A model generated the notes under the pieces. The model was given only the letters and a program-made list of their open reading frames with translations, ran no database searches and was not told the origin of the DNA. Both the position numbers and the translations under genes were made by a program. A stretch of 64,000 bases of DNA from Opisthorchis felineus (Eukaryota > Platyhelminthes > Trematoda > Opisthorchiida > Opisthorchiidae), in the NCBI GenBank assembly GCA_004794785.1, contig SJOL01006496.1, positions 826,365 to 890,364 on the forward strand, read 5' to 3'. Of this stretch, positions 40,634-55,600 are shown piece by piece (the first letter of the stretch is position 1; each line of letters begins with the position of its first letter).

Positions 40634-43600
40634 CTTTCCAAAAAATAAAGAGAAGCCATATAGTTTCTAAATACACGGAAGCAATCGAGACAAATGAACT
40701 TTATAACTAAAGGCGAACCCAATTAGCCGAGTTGATCATACAATCAGGGTGTATTCCGTCCTATAAATTTGCAAACACGTGCTTAATTACTCCAAAGAGG
40801 TCTATTCGTTTCAATATTATTGAAGCCTCTAGAATCATCCGTTAAAAAAATAGGATGAATGTATGATTGATAAAGCTCGTCAGGTATATAATGCATGCTA
40901 AATTTATCTGAAAATTCCTAACTGTGGTGGGTGCGAGAGATGCATACCAGAAATACTAGGCGCAACTGATGTACGCCATTTTCGTAAGAGGATGAGATGT
41001 ATAAGTTGTGTTGCTTGAATTTTACGTATATGGTACAGAGCCCAAAACAAAATAGGTTAAGGACGACGATGATCGGTGTGGGTTGAAACTGTAATTTTTT
41101 GAAAACGAATGTGCTCACTATGTCCAAACGTTTTTTAAATGAATGGTTGAAAGTTCAACGTTCGTCGAGAGCTTTGTGACAGGTTTTTGGTGAACTCCAG
41201 CATAATGCCATTTGGCCGGGGAAAGTCTCAGACAAATTCCAGGTAAATCCAACACCGTCTCAACATATAGGATACTTCTCCGTCTATTTAAAGCACAGTT
41301 TTTCGTCCAGAAGTCCCCGAATCTTGATAACACGCCATAGTTTTTTCTCTGTAAGATTACTTTTATGACAGGTGCATCAGCGTAATGCACAGCTGACTGC
41401 AGCCAAATTGGATTTCAAGAGGTAAACTAAACAGTTAGCTTTGTGATGAAGGACGCTTATTCATTTTGAACCAGTCAGAATATTTCTTCTAATCCGTTCG
41501 ACTCCATTTGAGCTTGTCACAGAAGATCTTAAAGAAATCAAATCTGCAAATCTCAGCCTTTACTTAATTTAAGCGTCGTATATGGACAAGGCTTTCGGGC
41601 AAGTAGCATTTAGCTGAGTTTGAGTTGGTTATCTCAGAAAGATAATCAACACTGCTTTACAGGTGGCGTCAAACAAACCAAACAAATTACGATTATGTGT
41701 TCGTATGAACTCTAAAGAATGAAGCTTGAACCTCAAACACAAAGCCGTTCCTCATTTGACTGCCGAGGATATACTTGACGTAGTTCCAGAATAGCCTTTA
41801 AACACATGTACTGGTAACATTATAGTGGCAAACAATAGTTGAAACCTTGGCAAACAAAATTACGGTAGTATGATCAAACCAGAAAGTAAACAACAAGATA
41901 ATCTAAGTCGGTCTGCTTAATCACTTGGAACAAATATCTTGAGGCGTCCTTAAGTGGTTTTTTCATGATCCCAAATCATTTCTATGCCCACTCTGATTAT
42001 GGATATTCTTTCAGTGCTTCGACTAGCCCAATAACTATATATCCCGGGGAGAAGGGGAGAGGATGCAATTAAAACTAATTTAAGAAAGTTAGAGACCTTA
42101 ACGGTGGCGGGACTATATTCCTCATTTTGGCTGTATTAAAATAATTGGGTGTCCAGGCTGCCGTTATGGGGTGGCAAACGGCGTACTAACAAGATATTTC
42201 ACCGATGCAATTAATGCTTAGGTACTTGACTGGATATTGTTACGGCACCCATGCGTGAATCAAAGGACTACTGAAGTTCGGTAAAAGTGCTGGTAAAAGT
42301 GCCCAGCCGATGGGCGGAATCCGTTGGCAGTAGACTGGTACAATAGCGTTAATTTCAAGGGACCAGTCCCCGCACTCGTTCTGTCCCCAAGATGAAGAAC
42401 AAACTGTATATATCAAGCAGTTGTGCCTAATCTGCAAGATAAATTAGGCTTTATGGACCACATGGTGATGGGCTGGATCAGCGGAATGACCTTTTGATAA
42501 GTGTTCTTCTGGTTAAGTTCAAGCTTTTTGGTAACAGCTTTCATGGTTTTTTGTGTGCGACTTCATTTTGAAAACTAGTAATTGATGAAACAAAACCTGT
42601 CAAGCAAATTAAAGCTGGAAATGCAAACGTAATGGTACGGCACTGGTCGGTGAAACAAAAACAAAACAAAAAACACCATAGGCTAAGTTTTTGTGTCGAA
42701 TTATGCAACCTTCCGTCATTTTTCTAAAGAAACATCACTTCGTGAAACCCAAAATAAGACGCTGATCCGATTAAAATCAATTCGGTTGGTAATGTGTTCT
42801 CGTTTTTGATGTAAAGCTCAGCCATCTAGAAAATAAAAAAATATCATACTCTTAAACTATCCAACTATTTTAAAATAGTCCAGAAGAGGTTTAACGGATC
42901 AACTGCCTTTATTTTCGCTGCATGGAGATGATTTTATCGCTGTGTGCAAATTCACATACCTCTATGACCAACTAAGGTACATAGGAGGGTTTAAAACTGA
43001 CACCAGCAGAGTTCCCTATGCCAGATTTGTCATTGGATACAAATTTGACAAAAATGGTCTCCTGGTTCTCTAATTTTCATGGTTTGAACGAGTGCGGCAA
43101 AGTGTTTATGGCGGTAGTATACTGTCAATCACCTGCTGCTTTGCGGTCATACTTTTTAGGCAGAATATTTCGTTGAGGACCCCAATCTTCTTCCTTTTTG
43201 GATGTGAGCGTCCCGAAATTATCCTAGCCCTAGTAAAACCATGAGTGCCGCAACTGAAAATATCATCATGCCACATCGGCCGTCGCTTGATCTCACCATC
43301 TGAATTGCCTTATTTGCTGCATACAGCAGGGCGGGTGATCCAAAACATGTTACTGTTATGGCCTCCCTTCGTACATTTTCACGCATTTTTTCTGCCACTC
43401 TAGTCCACTTTAATTCGAATACACTGTCCGCAGGTCTCAGCGGTAGGACTAATTGTTATGTTTGCCATGCATCAGGCTCAGGTGCAGCCTCTGTGCGACA
43501 GACTTCATTAACGCCCCTAAACACCTTGAAGTCAGTCTCCAAATCCCGAAAGCCAGTCGACTTATTTGCCTTTAATGTTCGCACACTGAAGCCAGCGAGA

Positions 43601-46600
43601 AAAAAGAGCGGCTGTTGCTAGTACGCAGGGTTTTATCTACATTGCTAGATGCTATCTGTCAGAGACAAGGGTACTATATGCATTAGTGTAATTGAACTGA
43701 CTGCGTCCTCGCTATCTTTCAGCTTCCAGCTGCGGGAATCCGAATGGAGCACGTTGCCACAATTAACTGATTGCGAGCGTTTGGCTGCCGCACCTTCTGG
43801 ATTGCCTGTGTAGGATACGACGATAAACTTGCCCGCTCCTGCTTCTCACCGTGTTTTTCAGTTGAATGCAAAGCCTAACCAAATCGCTTGGCAAGCGAAA
43901 AACTCGTAACAAGGCTTTTGGCACCACTGATTATTCCTCGTCTTACTGCGGCAGGAAAGACCTTGACCCATGAACATCAAGATCAATTTCGGCCTTGAAG
44001 AGTGTGCGTTGACCACATCTTCACACTCCGTCATGTGTTATGGCAGCGGAAGATCCACAATCTTCGTGTTTCTTGACCTCAGGTGTGTGCTAAATTATGT
44101 TGATCGGTCAGTGCGGTAAAAACATCCGCTCAAGAGGGCATCCCGCGCACTTTTGTGAACACAATCCGGTCCCTACATTCACATACTTCCGGAGGTCTAA
44201 TTGTGCATGGCTAGCTCTTTAAAACTTCCCTACACAAAGAGGTGTTCGACACGGATGTCATTTTGTTCAACTTTCTCGTCGATGAAGTAATGAGGTGGAC
44301 TCTAAAGGGCTTTCAGAATCCGGTGTTCCAGTCATTACTGGTGTTTGGAGTACTCAAGCAATGTTATCCTCATCTATGAAGACGAACGTCGAACACGAGC
44401 GTAATTGAGTTACCTGAGCACTCACCATCATTCGGCGCGCACCTTGAACCTTCAAATTTTAGAGTCGTGCTCTACATGGACATGCCCTTTTCGATCCAAA
44501 GAGGAGCAATAGAGATTGTGGGAAATTCTGGATACATCGATATTTGTAGTACTACTAACGAACGTGCGTCTGATGAACCCAGTGCTCGAATCTCTAACGC
44601 GCGAGTCACATTTGTTAACTCGCGTTACCGTTGGCGTTAAAGGGACATACCAGTGGGTTACAAGGTTCTTGTGCCTCTGGCCACATTATGGGCTGCATGT
44701 TTGCATGGTTGGAAGACACGGATTCTGCGGACAAATGATGTGAGGCATCTTCAAATCATCGACCACGAATGTCTTACACGCGTTGCTGGTATCAGTTGGG
44801 GTGAACGGATTAGTAACCAGGTAATTGGAAAGCGAGTATTTGATTGTTCGGTGGGTACGTCAATCGCAGAAAAGATCTAGCATCATCAAATGTGGTACCT
44901 CGGCAATGTGCTATGCATGCCGAAAGACCGTCTACAGAGACGAGCGTTCTTGTGTGTGCCTCCTTCAGGTTGGCGCAAACTGACGGGTGGACAACAAGTG
45001 ACTCTCGGAAGGGAGTTAAAGGGATTACGAAGAGATTGGGCTCTTTTGGTGCAATCCACTTTAAAGGAAGAAGACATCGCTTCCCCCATGCGCTTGGCCG
45101 AAGAGATTGCCGGAAATAGCAGCTGATCTATTTCCCTCATCAGTGTGCTGTCAGTTTCCAGATTTTCTGATTGAGCGGTTAGAGGTTGAGGCACCCAGGA
45201 ATGCCTTTGATGGGCCAGCACGAAGTCTGTTCCTCAATCACAATTTTCCCCATTTTAAGGTTAAACTTCTCAACCAAGGTAATTTAAGCACCATTGTAGG
45301 CATTTGCGGCAATGACAGCTGGGCCATATGTCTTGGAATGACTGCACTCAACCAACAAAATATATCTGTGTGAATTCAGTATACCCGCAACTTCCACTAA
45401 GCATCGTGACACGTGACCTGTTCATGTGGGCAAAGCCAGGACAACCTCAAATGACAGTCGCATCTCGGTCTAAATGGCCGAGTGCAACGCCGAGCACTCT
45501 AGTTGACCAACAACCCTGCGTTTTAAGTAATGTCATTATGAAGGGTTTCAACACCTTGGAAAGTGAAAAATCAACAATATTTGACGCTTTCTTTTATCAT
45601 CTAATGGATTAGAACCAAAAGGATTGGTGCAGTGTGAAGAGCAATGAACGTACAGGCTGGTAGCTGACGGATTACTAAGCAACGTAGCGAATCGACTACC
45701 TGTCAAAATCCGAATACAGCTTTCGAACAGATTTTGCAATCTGGGAGCAATGTGGCTAAATAAGCAAACTAACTTCCAAAGAAATATCCTTACAATGGCA
45801 TTAGCGCTCTGATTTTCTGCAGATAATTTAATAAATATACTGGAAGACTCCAAAAGTACTCAGCTGCTCAAATTGGAGGATATGCCAGCAATAGCATGCT
45901 GTAGCATTTCACAGGACTATAGGGAATGGGTGTAGCAGGCGGTCCGACGGTTCGGAACAAACGAACAGTATACGGAGGGGGAATAAGATGGAAACGGTCA
46001 GTTACGGCTGTCAGGTGAAGAGACAAAATAATCGCAGGCAACGCTCAGTCAGCAAGGACGTACCGTATTGGGTAACAGCTCCAAATGAACGCCATACCTC
46101 GCTCTGTCACATTTGTATCCAGATTTTCTACCACTGAAATACCTATTACGGGAGAAGTAATAGGGTGTACTGTCTTCGGATGACTAGAATAAAGCACTTT
46201 TCACCTGCATCGTTCACTGTATACTTTATCGCTAATTTTCACCCTTCGACATAGTATTGTTTCCAGAATGGTGTGGAATATGTTTATATCAGTCTCCCAC
46301 AGAAGTTTCTACGTCGAACTTCACGGTGTCATCTCCTGAGTTTTCACTAGCGGAATTCCACTTAGATGAGACTGAAAAACGTACCTGCCAGCCTAACGTC
46401 ATTTCGTACTTTTACTCTGTACCGCATGTTTGGATTAACTTAACAAAGATTACACGACGATACGCAGAGTCCACCCTTTATAACTGACTAGATTGAGAAG
46501 CTCAGCAAGTGTAGATTCTTGAGAACTTTTCGAACCACTCAGTTCACTATGCTATCTTCAAAGCTATCAACAGGCTACAATTACTCTTCTTGTTAAGGTA

Positions 46601-49600
46601 AGGTTACTTGTAACTCCTGCATGATGCGTTAAATTATGTGCAAAGCCGTTTACCTTGTTCCATGAACAAATCGCGAAGTGTTGAAGGGTAATTCATTGTC
46701 TCAACACATTTGATCTCCTTTGCAACCCGACTGCATAATCGCTCCAGCAATCCATTCAATGTTATCTGACTGTCCAATCTGGCAACATGTGCGTCCATCA
46801 CGCTGCCACAATCGTTCTACAAATGGGGATAAAATGTAGTAATGCTAGTTGTTACCAAGAAAGCCAATTTCTTTCTATTTCATCTGTATTTTTGTATTTG
46901 TACCTCTCCTGATCGATACTATTAAGGCTGTCTAAATTTCGCTCATTAGACAAACGGAAGAGCCCATACTACAGAGCATGATGAGGCCTCATAGATTGCA
47001 TTCAGGTTTGGTTGCTGGCTGGCCTATGGCCGTTACATACTGATACAAATATGTACGCATATACAAGCTACTCCGTGGATAGCAAACTATTTCTTAACGG
47101 AACGGTCGACGGCAATGGACAGTGAAACATCTTAAGGAGCTGGTCATATTTGACTCATCAGTGAGGAAACACTTGATACAACGTGAGGGTTCCTGTGATT
47201 CCAGATCTTCTCAGCAGTATTATTATCAGTGCACCTCTCCAGAATCTTCACTAGTTCATTTGAACCAAATAGTGCCGGAAAAATGGTTCACACCAATTAA
47301 AAATGTTGAATTTAATGGGATCTTCCCAACATTCAGTTCGTTAGTTTCAGAACCTTTATTCTTATTAAAACAATAAACAGGCGCTAAGAATATGAAAAGC
47401 CCTCCTCCAAACTAAAACTTTGTCTGGTGATGTAGTTCCTAACTATCTACAGGCCCACCAAAACCATCCAGAAAGCGACTCCATGAGACTACCTCCACAA
47501 ATAACAAAACAAATTACTCCTTGGAGAAATAATGACATCAGCCGTGGCTACAACAAAACGGTTTCAGTTATTCTTTAGACTAAACAGCTTGAGATCAAAA
47601 ATATCTTTTATATATACGAACAAATGTTGAAGCTTCCCTGGCGTTTCTTGAAATCGGCAGCTTGTACAAACTTATCAGTAATACAAATTATCTGTTTGAG
47701 TGACAATCTTGTATGATACTTAATCAGTAGCGATGCCACAAAACATCATTTTAGAATATGATCCTATGTACTTTCTGACTCAACCAGTAATAAAGAATAT
47801 GAGTGAGGAGGATGCTGCTGCCGGGACTAGATAACATGTGCCACAATAGCCAAGTCTTATTATCGCTTCTGGTATCACACTGCTAAGTACTGTGGGGTTG
47901 TGCTATATATCGTAGTCGCTCAGTACTGTGACTAGAATAACGAACAAACTATACCTCATAAAACAAGGAAATATTCATTTGTTGGACTTGATGTGGCCTC
48001 GGAGTGTAGAAGACTACTGGACTAAATGCAATGTCGGTTTAGAGCCAGTTAAAAGACAAACTTAAGCAATATACTGTCATGATCTCAATCCGCCTTGCAT
48101 CCCCTAGAATGTCCGGCATACAGAGAGCATGAAAATAAGCCAAGTTATTCCAAACTTTGTGGAAAACCAAGCGGTGAAATTTCGGCATACGCCACAAAAT
48201 AATACTTCAAGAAACACAAAACTTGTTGCGGAACTCAGCCCCCGAATACGGATTTGCCTTTGCTCTTCTACACAGTATGCTTGCAAAAGATCTAAGTATG
48301 TGTGACTCAATTTTAGCGTGGCAACATAAGAGGCTTCTAATTATAATAAGATGATTACAAGAAACGAATCCTACCAATTGTGCATATGAATCACAAACAC
48401 ATCAGTTGAACGATTGAATAACTAAAGGTGCAAGGAAGTAGCACTTGAATCTTACACCAGTTTGCATACTAATTTGATTTTGACGGGAAATTCATATGAA
48501 ACTCAGTTGAATTCTCGTCTGTGACGTTTTTAGTTATAAACGAGAATGGGTTCCAGGTTTGTCTCCCGTTAAAAACAAATTGGAGTGCAGATGAGCCTAT
48601 AAGTCAAATTTGGTGCAATTTGTGTTCATGTAGAACATAACGTTGACGAAAACTCGGGAAATGCATCAACCTGATGACCACCAAGAAAAGCAAAACCGGT
48701 CGTGTGCAGTCGAAGCGTTTTCAGCAACCTTATGAGTAGTGTGTTACTTCTATACGAATTAGCACTTGCGTCTGAGACTGAGAATGACATATCGAAACCA
48801 CAAACATCATGGAGCACCAGTTTCATGCAGAAGTTATCATATAGGATTATTGTCAAACGCATGGGCAAACCGAAAAAAATGTAGCAAGAGTTACTAAACG
48901 CAGCAAAGTGGAGAACTAGGTGTTGAGCCTCTTGACATCAGCGATTCCGTGTTACCTGCTACTGAAGCTTGTCTCCAGTACATAGCGAAATGTGATTCGC
49001 AAAAGGATTTCAATGCGCATACATCCCGAAAAGACATATCTCGAGTTTAATAAGTACTGACAAACTTTGGAAACCAACTCAGAGTCCAACTTGGTTAACT
49101 CGGTCTTTTATAACACAGTCGTTCAGAGTTGGGAGAAGAAAATTTGGCATAACCTGTCACGTCTCTTTACTACAAGCCACTGAAGCGCTGGGTTCAGGTG
49201 ACTGTAAACGTGGATCCGGATCTTGTCATGGAACGTGGCTTGCAATAAAGCAGCAGACAGTTTGTGGATTCAATTCTGCAGTCATACAGGATGTTTGGGA
49301 ATATGCACGCAGTTTGTCGCATACAGATGGCAACACCCTCGGCCGTGTTTGGATAAATAACCAGAAACATTTGATCAGAGGATACGTACCTGGACTTACT
49401 ACTTATTTTCGGTTCTCCAATACAATCAGCTTCTTAGATGTAATAAAAATTAAACTCTCTGTCATTCGTACTGAGGCAGTAGCTGAATTCAATTCACTTA
49501 AAGTTATCAACTCAGTTGACTTTGAGGACCTCAGCCTGACATGTCAGCCAGCGATCTTTGAGAAAAATACCTTACAAGGACGATACACTGAGTTTCCAAA

Positions 49601-52600
49601 GTTAATTAAAACCCATTCCGGTTTCACGGGAGATACTACTGAATCTCTCTTGTTCACGATGTTCTTCAACTTGATTTGCTGAGATTGAGTTTGAGTTGGT
49701 AGATACGCCAAGATATTGTATAGACACAAAACACTATTCACATTTTCTCCAATCTAATGGTAAGTCATTAGTGGCAGCAGTTCAAGTTTAAAATCATCAC
49801 CTTCCCTGAAATGCATTTTTTGGACAGCTTCAACCTAATATCTTGCACACTCTTTGAATGTTCAGCATGCTCACAACGAACGAGTACAATCCACAGTAAT
49901 CATCTACCTAATGGGAGTTACGCTTCAAGAAGTCTGACCGGAAGTAAATAACTGCTTGCCCAATAGAAACATTCCGACTATTACCCTCCCCCTAATTTAT
50001 CGTTCTGCAATGCCTAAATACAAATAATAACATTGGGTGTTCTTAGACATCTGAATCTTCAACACATGAAGGAAATCATGCGCTTCCGCTGAAACAACAT
50101 CCAAGATAGCAAATTTGTTTGCAAGATTATTACTTAACTTGCAGATGAGAGTCGATTGTGCCGTACACATAATTTGGTGTTGGATAAGGAAATAGAACTA
50201 AGAACTTCATGAGCATCAGGAAATGTGTGGAATTTTCATCGCGCCTGTTCCTCTGTACTGTGTGAATAACCCCAGAATAATCTCATTTACTAGGGAAATT
50301 AAATTTTTCAGGCTAACTTAGGATGATAGCAGTATTTCATCAAAAATATTCTACATACGTTAATTCCGATTAGCAGATAGAGCACCTGATGTGCTAAACT
50401 GTACCCCGACATTTGTTCTGTTGTGGCGTTCTTCCAACACATCTTGGATAGCGTACATCGAGACTGGCTGAAAGGTAGAAGACAAAGGAAATGTTAGACA
50501 CATTGCGTTCATACAAAATAGAGCTCAAGCTCTTCATCTAACATATAGTAAATGGCTGCCGACGACTTAATTCAGGACTATGTGGAAATCGTAAGTTGTT
50601 CAAAAGCATAGTTCCATCTTCAAGGCCTCTAGCGATAGTTATAAATGGTGGTTTAATCAGTCTGTCTTTTGAGGTAGGATGTTTTTTGGTCTCATCGGAA
50701 GTTTGCTCTATTTCTTACACCGTAGAGTATTTGATCCCTTGGAGTTTGTTTGTCCGCAGAGGCTGGTAGGGAATCTCGATCTCAGTGCGCAGGTTTATTG
50801 CTTTATCAGTAAAGAATCAAGCTCTCATAAACTCGCTTTTCGTCTTTGTTATTACTTGACGTGGTATGTGTACGTTTTCTTATATGAATTTGCGTCCTTC
50901 GTGATTTTTGCGCTCGGGGACGATTGTAAGGTGATCGTGCGTTCCGGTGACATGTTTCCCTTCATTGATTCTGCTTGGTAGCTTCCTCCTCGTTTGTTCC
51001 ATGTGATTTTTGTCACACTCCTTTCGTTTTCTGAAACACACTGGTTTTTCCACTGTAAAATGTTCACCTTTGGGTTTTAATTGTGAATTTCATGATGTCA
51101 TTGTGGGTGTAAAAGCATTCTTTATGTAATGTAGTAGCAATTTTACAGTCATTCGGCGAACTTTTTTTCACGTAAGTCGATGCAATGTTTTGCAGTGTCC
51201 TTTCATTTGGTTGAGTTACATTTTCCCAGTGATGTCCAAACGAAATTCCCCAGGTAAACAATTGTGTGTAAGTTCTGAATAGGTATTTCTTTTATTCTAC
51301 CTTGGATTTGGTTATGCCGCCAAAAAAATCTCAGTTCGCTCGAACACTATCAGTCTACGGCGCCCTTTTGGACAGATCAAACAGCTAATTTTGTAGTTCA
51401 AATTTTCATTCATTCTTCTAGAGGCCTGAGCTGATATTTCACTATTTGACATTCTACTAATGAGTGCAACTTTATCCACACAGATCTAGAAATATACTAG
51501 AAGCATGTCCCGAACAAAGTACGAAATTCTGTGGACTTCGGCACGTGTGTCACCTCCTGATAAATCACTATTGTCCAACACTTTTGTGTATGCCCGATCG
51601 AGGTAATCGGATGTTCTGCACTTGAATTCAAACAGACCTTCGTGCTCCATCACCAATAGCCTGTCAAAGTTATAAAAGTATCTGTTCCAAACGGGTATAA
51701 ATCTGGCTATTTCGCCGAACCTGTGTTTCATATGTTTTCGCCCGTGTATTCGTGAATAATGGATTCCATGGAAAAACTGCGGTGCATTTACTTAGGTAGT
51801 ACTGATTCTGGCACAGACTTGTTAAAATTCCACTTTTCCTGCTTACCCTTCGTGTTTGGACGAATATATACGGGCACCTGTTGTGTTGATTTAAGAATCG
51901 GTAGCGATCTCCCTATCCATTTTGAACATTTTGTATTTCTCTACTAGGGACACAAATTATCAAACCACAGGCAAAACTTCATTTTGTTATCGTCCACTAT
52001 GAATTGTCCCTTTTTTTCTCATGCCCTGTTCATGGCAGGAGGAGGCTTCTGGTTGGTCCAGATGACACTGCTTCCATTATTGTTTAACATCACTTCATTC
52101 TATCCATGATTCCATACAAAATACCTTTCTGTCGATCCAGGTCAGTGCTTCATATGCTAAGGCAGCCCACTCATGCTTCTGTACTTTAAACTTCATAGGT
52201 GTGGAGAACTTGCTGAGGCTCCAAACGGCGACCTGTATTTTATGGTCACTACCTGCTATTTGCTTATTAGATTGTCAAAAACTACGCCTTTTAACACCCC
52301 AAACTGCTTGTGGTAAATCCATGCTTTCCTGAGTATTGAACCTAGAGCACATGGCCAGGAAATCTCAAAAGAACATATCTGGTATCACTGAAGGGCATTG
52401 GTTTCGTTTTCTTACATCTCTGTATACACACGATTCTTCTGCTTTCAGACGATAACCAGGCTTGACTTCCCATCCTTCAGTGTACTGCGGCGGAACTTTC
52501 AATTACTCAGGTTCGTATAAGTTGCAAACAAATGCCGATCATGGTGAAGTACAACACAATATTGACGTCAAAACACCACTGGTTGAGTAGGTTTTGTTGA

Positions 52601-55600
52601 ATAAGTCAAATGCAACTCAGCAGCATTTATCGACTGGATCAAGGCGGTAGAATCCTTGGAATCTGTACCCCGTCAGAAAGCAATATGGGCTTTTATCACT
52701 TCTGAACATACCTTTTCAGAGTTAGCGAGCTGAGTGGACAGTTTTCCAAAAAGAAAAATGCTGGAATTTCCAGTGTGTGGAGTTGAAAAGCGGCCTAGGT
52801 AGCTATCATGAGGCAAATATCCCATTTCCGTTTGGCGTAACAAAGCCGTTTCTACGCCTTATTATTTTAGCACATCGACCCAGGGGTAAAATTAATTAAA
52901 ACATGATTTTCAAGCGTTCGGTTATCTCATTCCAGTTTGCAAATGCGCCTAAGAACATCTTCAACCCTAACCCGTAACAACGAAAATTTGCGGATTGTCT
53001 GAATAATACTGTCGTAAAATGAGAACGCGATCTTCCATTGCGCAACTAGATTGAACTGTCATACAATTTACACAACATTGCAGGAACTGTCCTGTTTTTA
53101 TTGATCGTGTGACCCGGCTGCTAGAATATTTTGATCAGTTGGCGTCAAGAAACCCTGGGAGATGTCTGGCAATTTTGCTTGATTAATTGTGACTAGTTGT
53201 AGGAGTTGTGCCAGTTTAATCCACATCATTCACACTTGATAAACACTTCTAACCATTTCGGGCAAATTTGCCGTTTTTGGTGAGATTTCCGTCCAGTATG
53301 TCGGAACCAGCTAAGAAAACGCACTGCTCGTGATCTGCATTAAGGGTAAAATTCGTATCAGCTGATTCGGTCATCAAGCCAAGTTAACCAGGAACAGTGA
53401 TGTTGACACAAAATCAACAAATTTGTTGCTTAACAACCAACGGCACATTTCAGCAGCATGTTGACTAGTTACACGAATGGTCGAATAATACGAATTTCGT
53501 GCAATATGATGTGGACGGCAGCAGTTCGCGTTGAAACGCGTCGGTTTAATTTATTTCTCCGATATGACTTTAACTAGTAGTATACTGAGGATAAGGACGA
53601 AAACGCACACAGTAATCTGGGTTGAAACGATAGACTAATACCGATTGCACGTGCATGAGAAATTTAAGGGCCTACAATTTTTAAATGCATGCTACCAATC
53701 TTAGAATGTTCACGGTGTAAATACGCCTACCAGTGTTTGAATACATTTTTCTTGGATGTCTATCTACTGGCAACTTGATCATTCGGGTGTGCACCCTTGT
53801 GTCTCTCTCTTTCTGATAATTTGGCCAGCTGTTTTGCACCCTATGCACGAGAAACCATGACCAGTGCTTTACCTTACTATATTAACGGAGACAATCAGAG
53901 GATACGGGACTACAGAAGGTCAAAATGTTTCTGCATCCTTTTAACTTATCTGGTATGTGTTTTGGCTAACCCAGTTAATGTTGTGACATCCGAAGAAATA
54001 CGCTATTCTTAAATTTCAGGATACTTTTAGAGCTTTCAAAGATTACTGACTGGGACGTAAATAAACGAGTTGACAAATGAACATTAAGTTGTTTCCCAAA
54101 GTAAATCCGGTTTTAGTCTCTAGAGGTGGGTTTGGTCCGATTCCGTTTGCTGATAAGCAGATAACCGCACTAATATGGGCGCGGCCAGTCAGTTACGTTC
54201 AGCAGACTGCCGAATACCACTCTAATATTCATGCATGAAATATCTTTCCATACCAGTATCGTTGGTGCAGGTGCGGTCTCAAGTTTTGCCTATAATCTTT
54301 TCAGACACGTAGCATTCTGAGGTCAGAAACTCCAAAATCAAGTTTGTCCTGAACAGTCACCTGACCTATGTGCAATAGTTCTTTCATGGTAGGCCATCTA
54401 GGCGTTTTTAAGCCGTCTGTTCAAAATGACTGAGATCACAAGTGGGACATCTTGGGTTGCACCTTTTCGAAATTTAAAGTGAACAACTATGTAGGGTGTT
54501 CAAACCATCGAGTTTTATTCTGTTGTCTTAACGCTCTCCAAGACGTCTTGTCTCAACCGTGAACCACCAGTAAATATAATCAGGAAAGCGTAATCTTCCA
54601 ATCAGATCATCCGAAGAGGCCTATCGAGGCACCTGGAAAAGGAAACATTCTTTGAAACATACGTGAAAAGCAGAATAACAGGAGACCATAATTCCTTGTT
54701 ATTAGTTAATACAACGATCCGGGCCCTCTCGTTTGAGTCTTTGTTTTCTCCTTCTGGTCACGTACTTTGGAATTAGTCGGTTGTGCCATACTGACTATCG
54801 TTTGTGAATTTAAGCGATATAGATTTTTTGTGGCAGTTTACTAGAACAGTAAAGCATTATTCACATAAACGTTCCGTTAAGGATGATTTTCAACTTTCTG
54901 CTTACAGAGGGTGGCGTCTAATTTGGTTGAGTATTATACTTGCACGCCGCATACAAAATTTTACACACACAATGTGTTCACATGTGAAGTACTATGCGTA
55001 ACTCACCTGTCGCCTCCGCCAATTTGTTTCATGCAAAGGTCACATTCTTTTTCCGTCCAGTTGTCCAAGTTAGGATCGTAAGTCCAGGGTTCGCTGGTCT
55101 TCAGTGGTCGTATGGGAAAATACTTCTTCAGCGTAGAGGGTTTCATCATAAAGCCTGCCACTATACAAAGGAAGTGTACAAAAAACCACGGATAATTACG
55201 ACAGTATCAATTTTGATAGCCTCTTGGTGTTAAAAATACCTTTATTCTGGAGTAGTTTTCGGGTCCGAAAGGTGGGGTTTAGTAGTACAATTTTTGGAAA
55301 TATCTGGGCATATAATATGTACAATCGAATGATATGTGCAGATCCGCTTGACTTTCAAAAAGAGATTTTGAAACATAACTTTTCGCCAAATTCAGTTGCG
55401 TGCTGTGACAACTGGTAATCAGAGTATTCATTGCAGATTTTCCTTAATCGGCGATAACAACCGTAGTTCAATGCGGCTTGCTAGTTCGGATGATTGGTTG
55501 AGCTCCACCGGCAAATCAGGATGCCAAATGGTTGTAACTGAACCGGTATCCCTAACTTACTATGCTATGTGTGTTCAAGTGGTTCGCATCTGCCCAAGCA

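Noticed and set aside
44886..45221. 111-codon minus-strand frame
   Set aside because: It is the antisense shadow of the CR1-like LINE C-terminal region.
48626..48868. Minus-strand frame 48868-48626 as an exon between D and E
   Set aside because: I first considered it because its phases (1 to 0) could bridge to exon F. It lacks the LSH block; exon E at 48336-48272 gives a gapless match instead, with the same phases.
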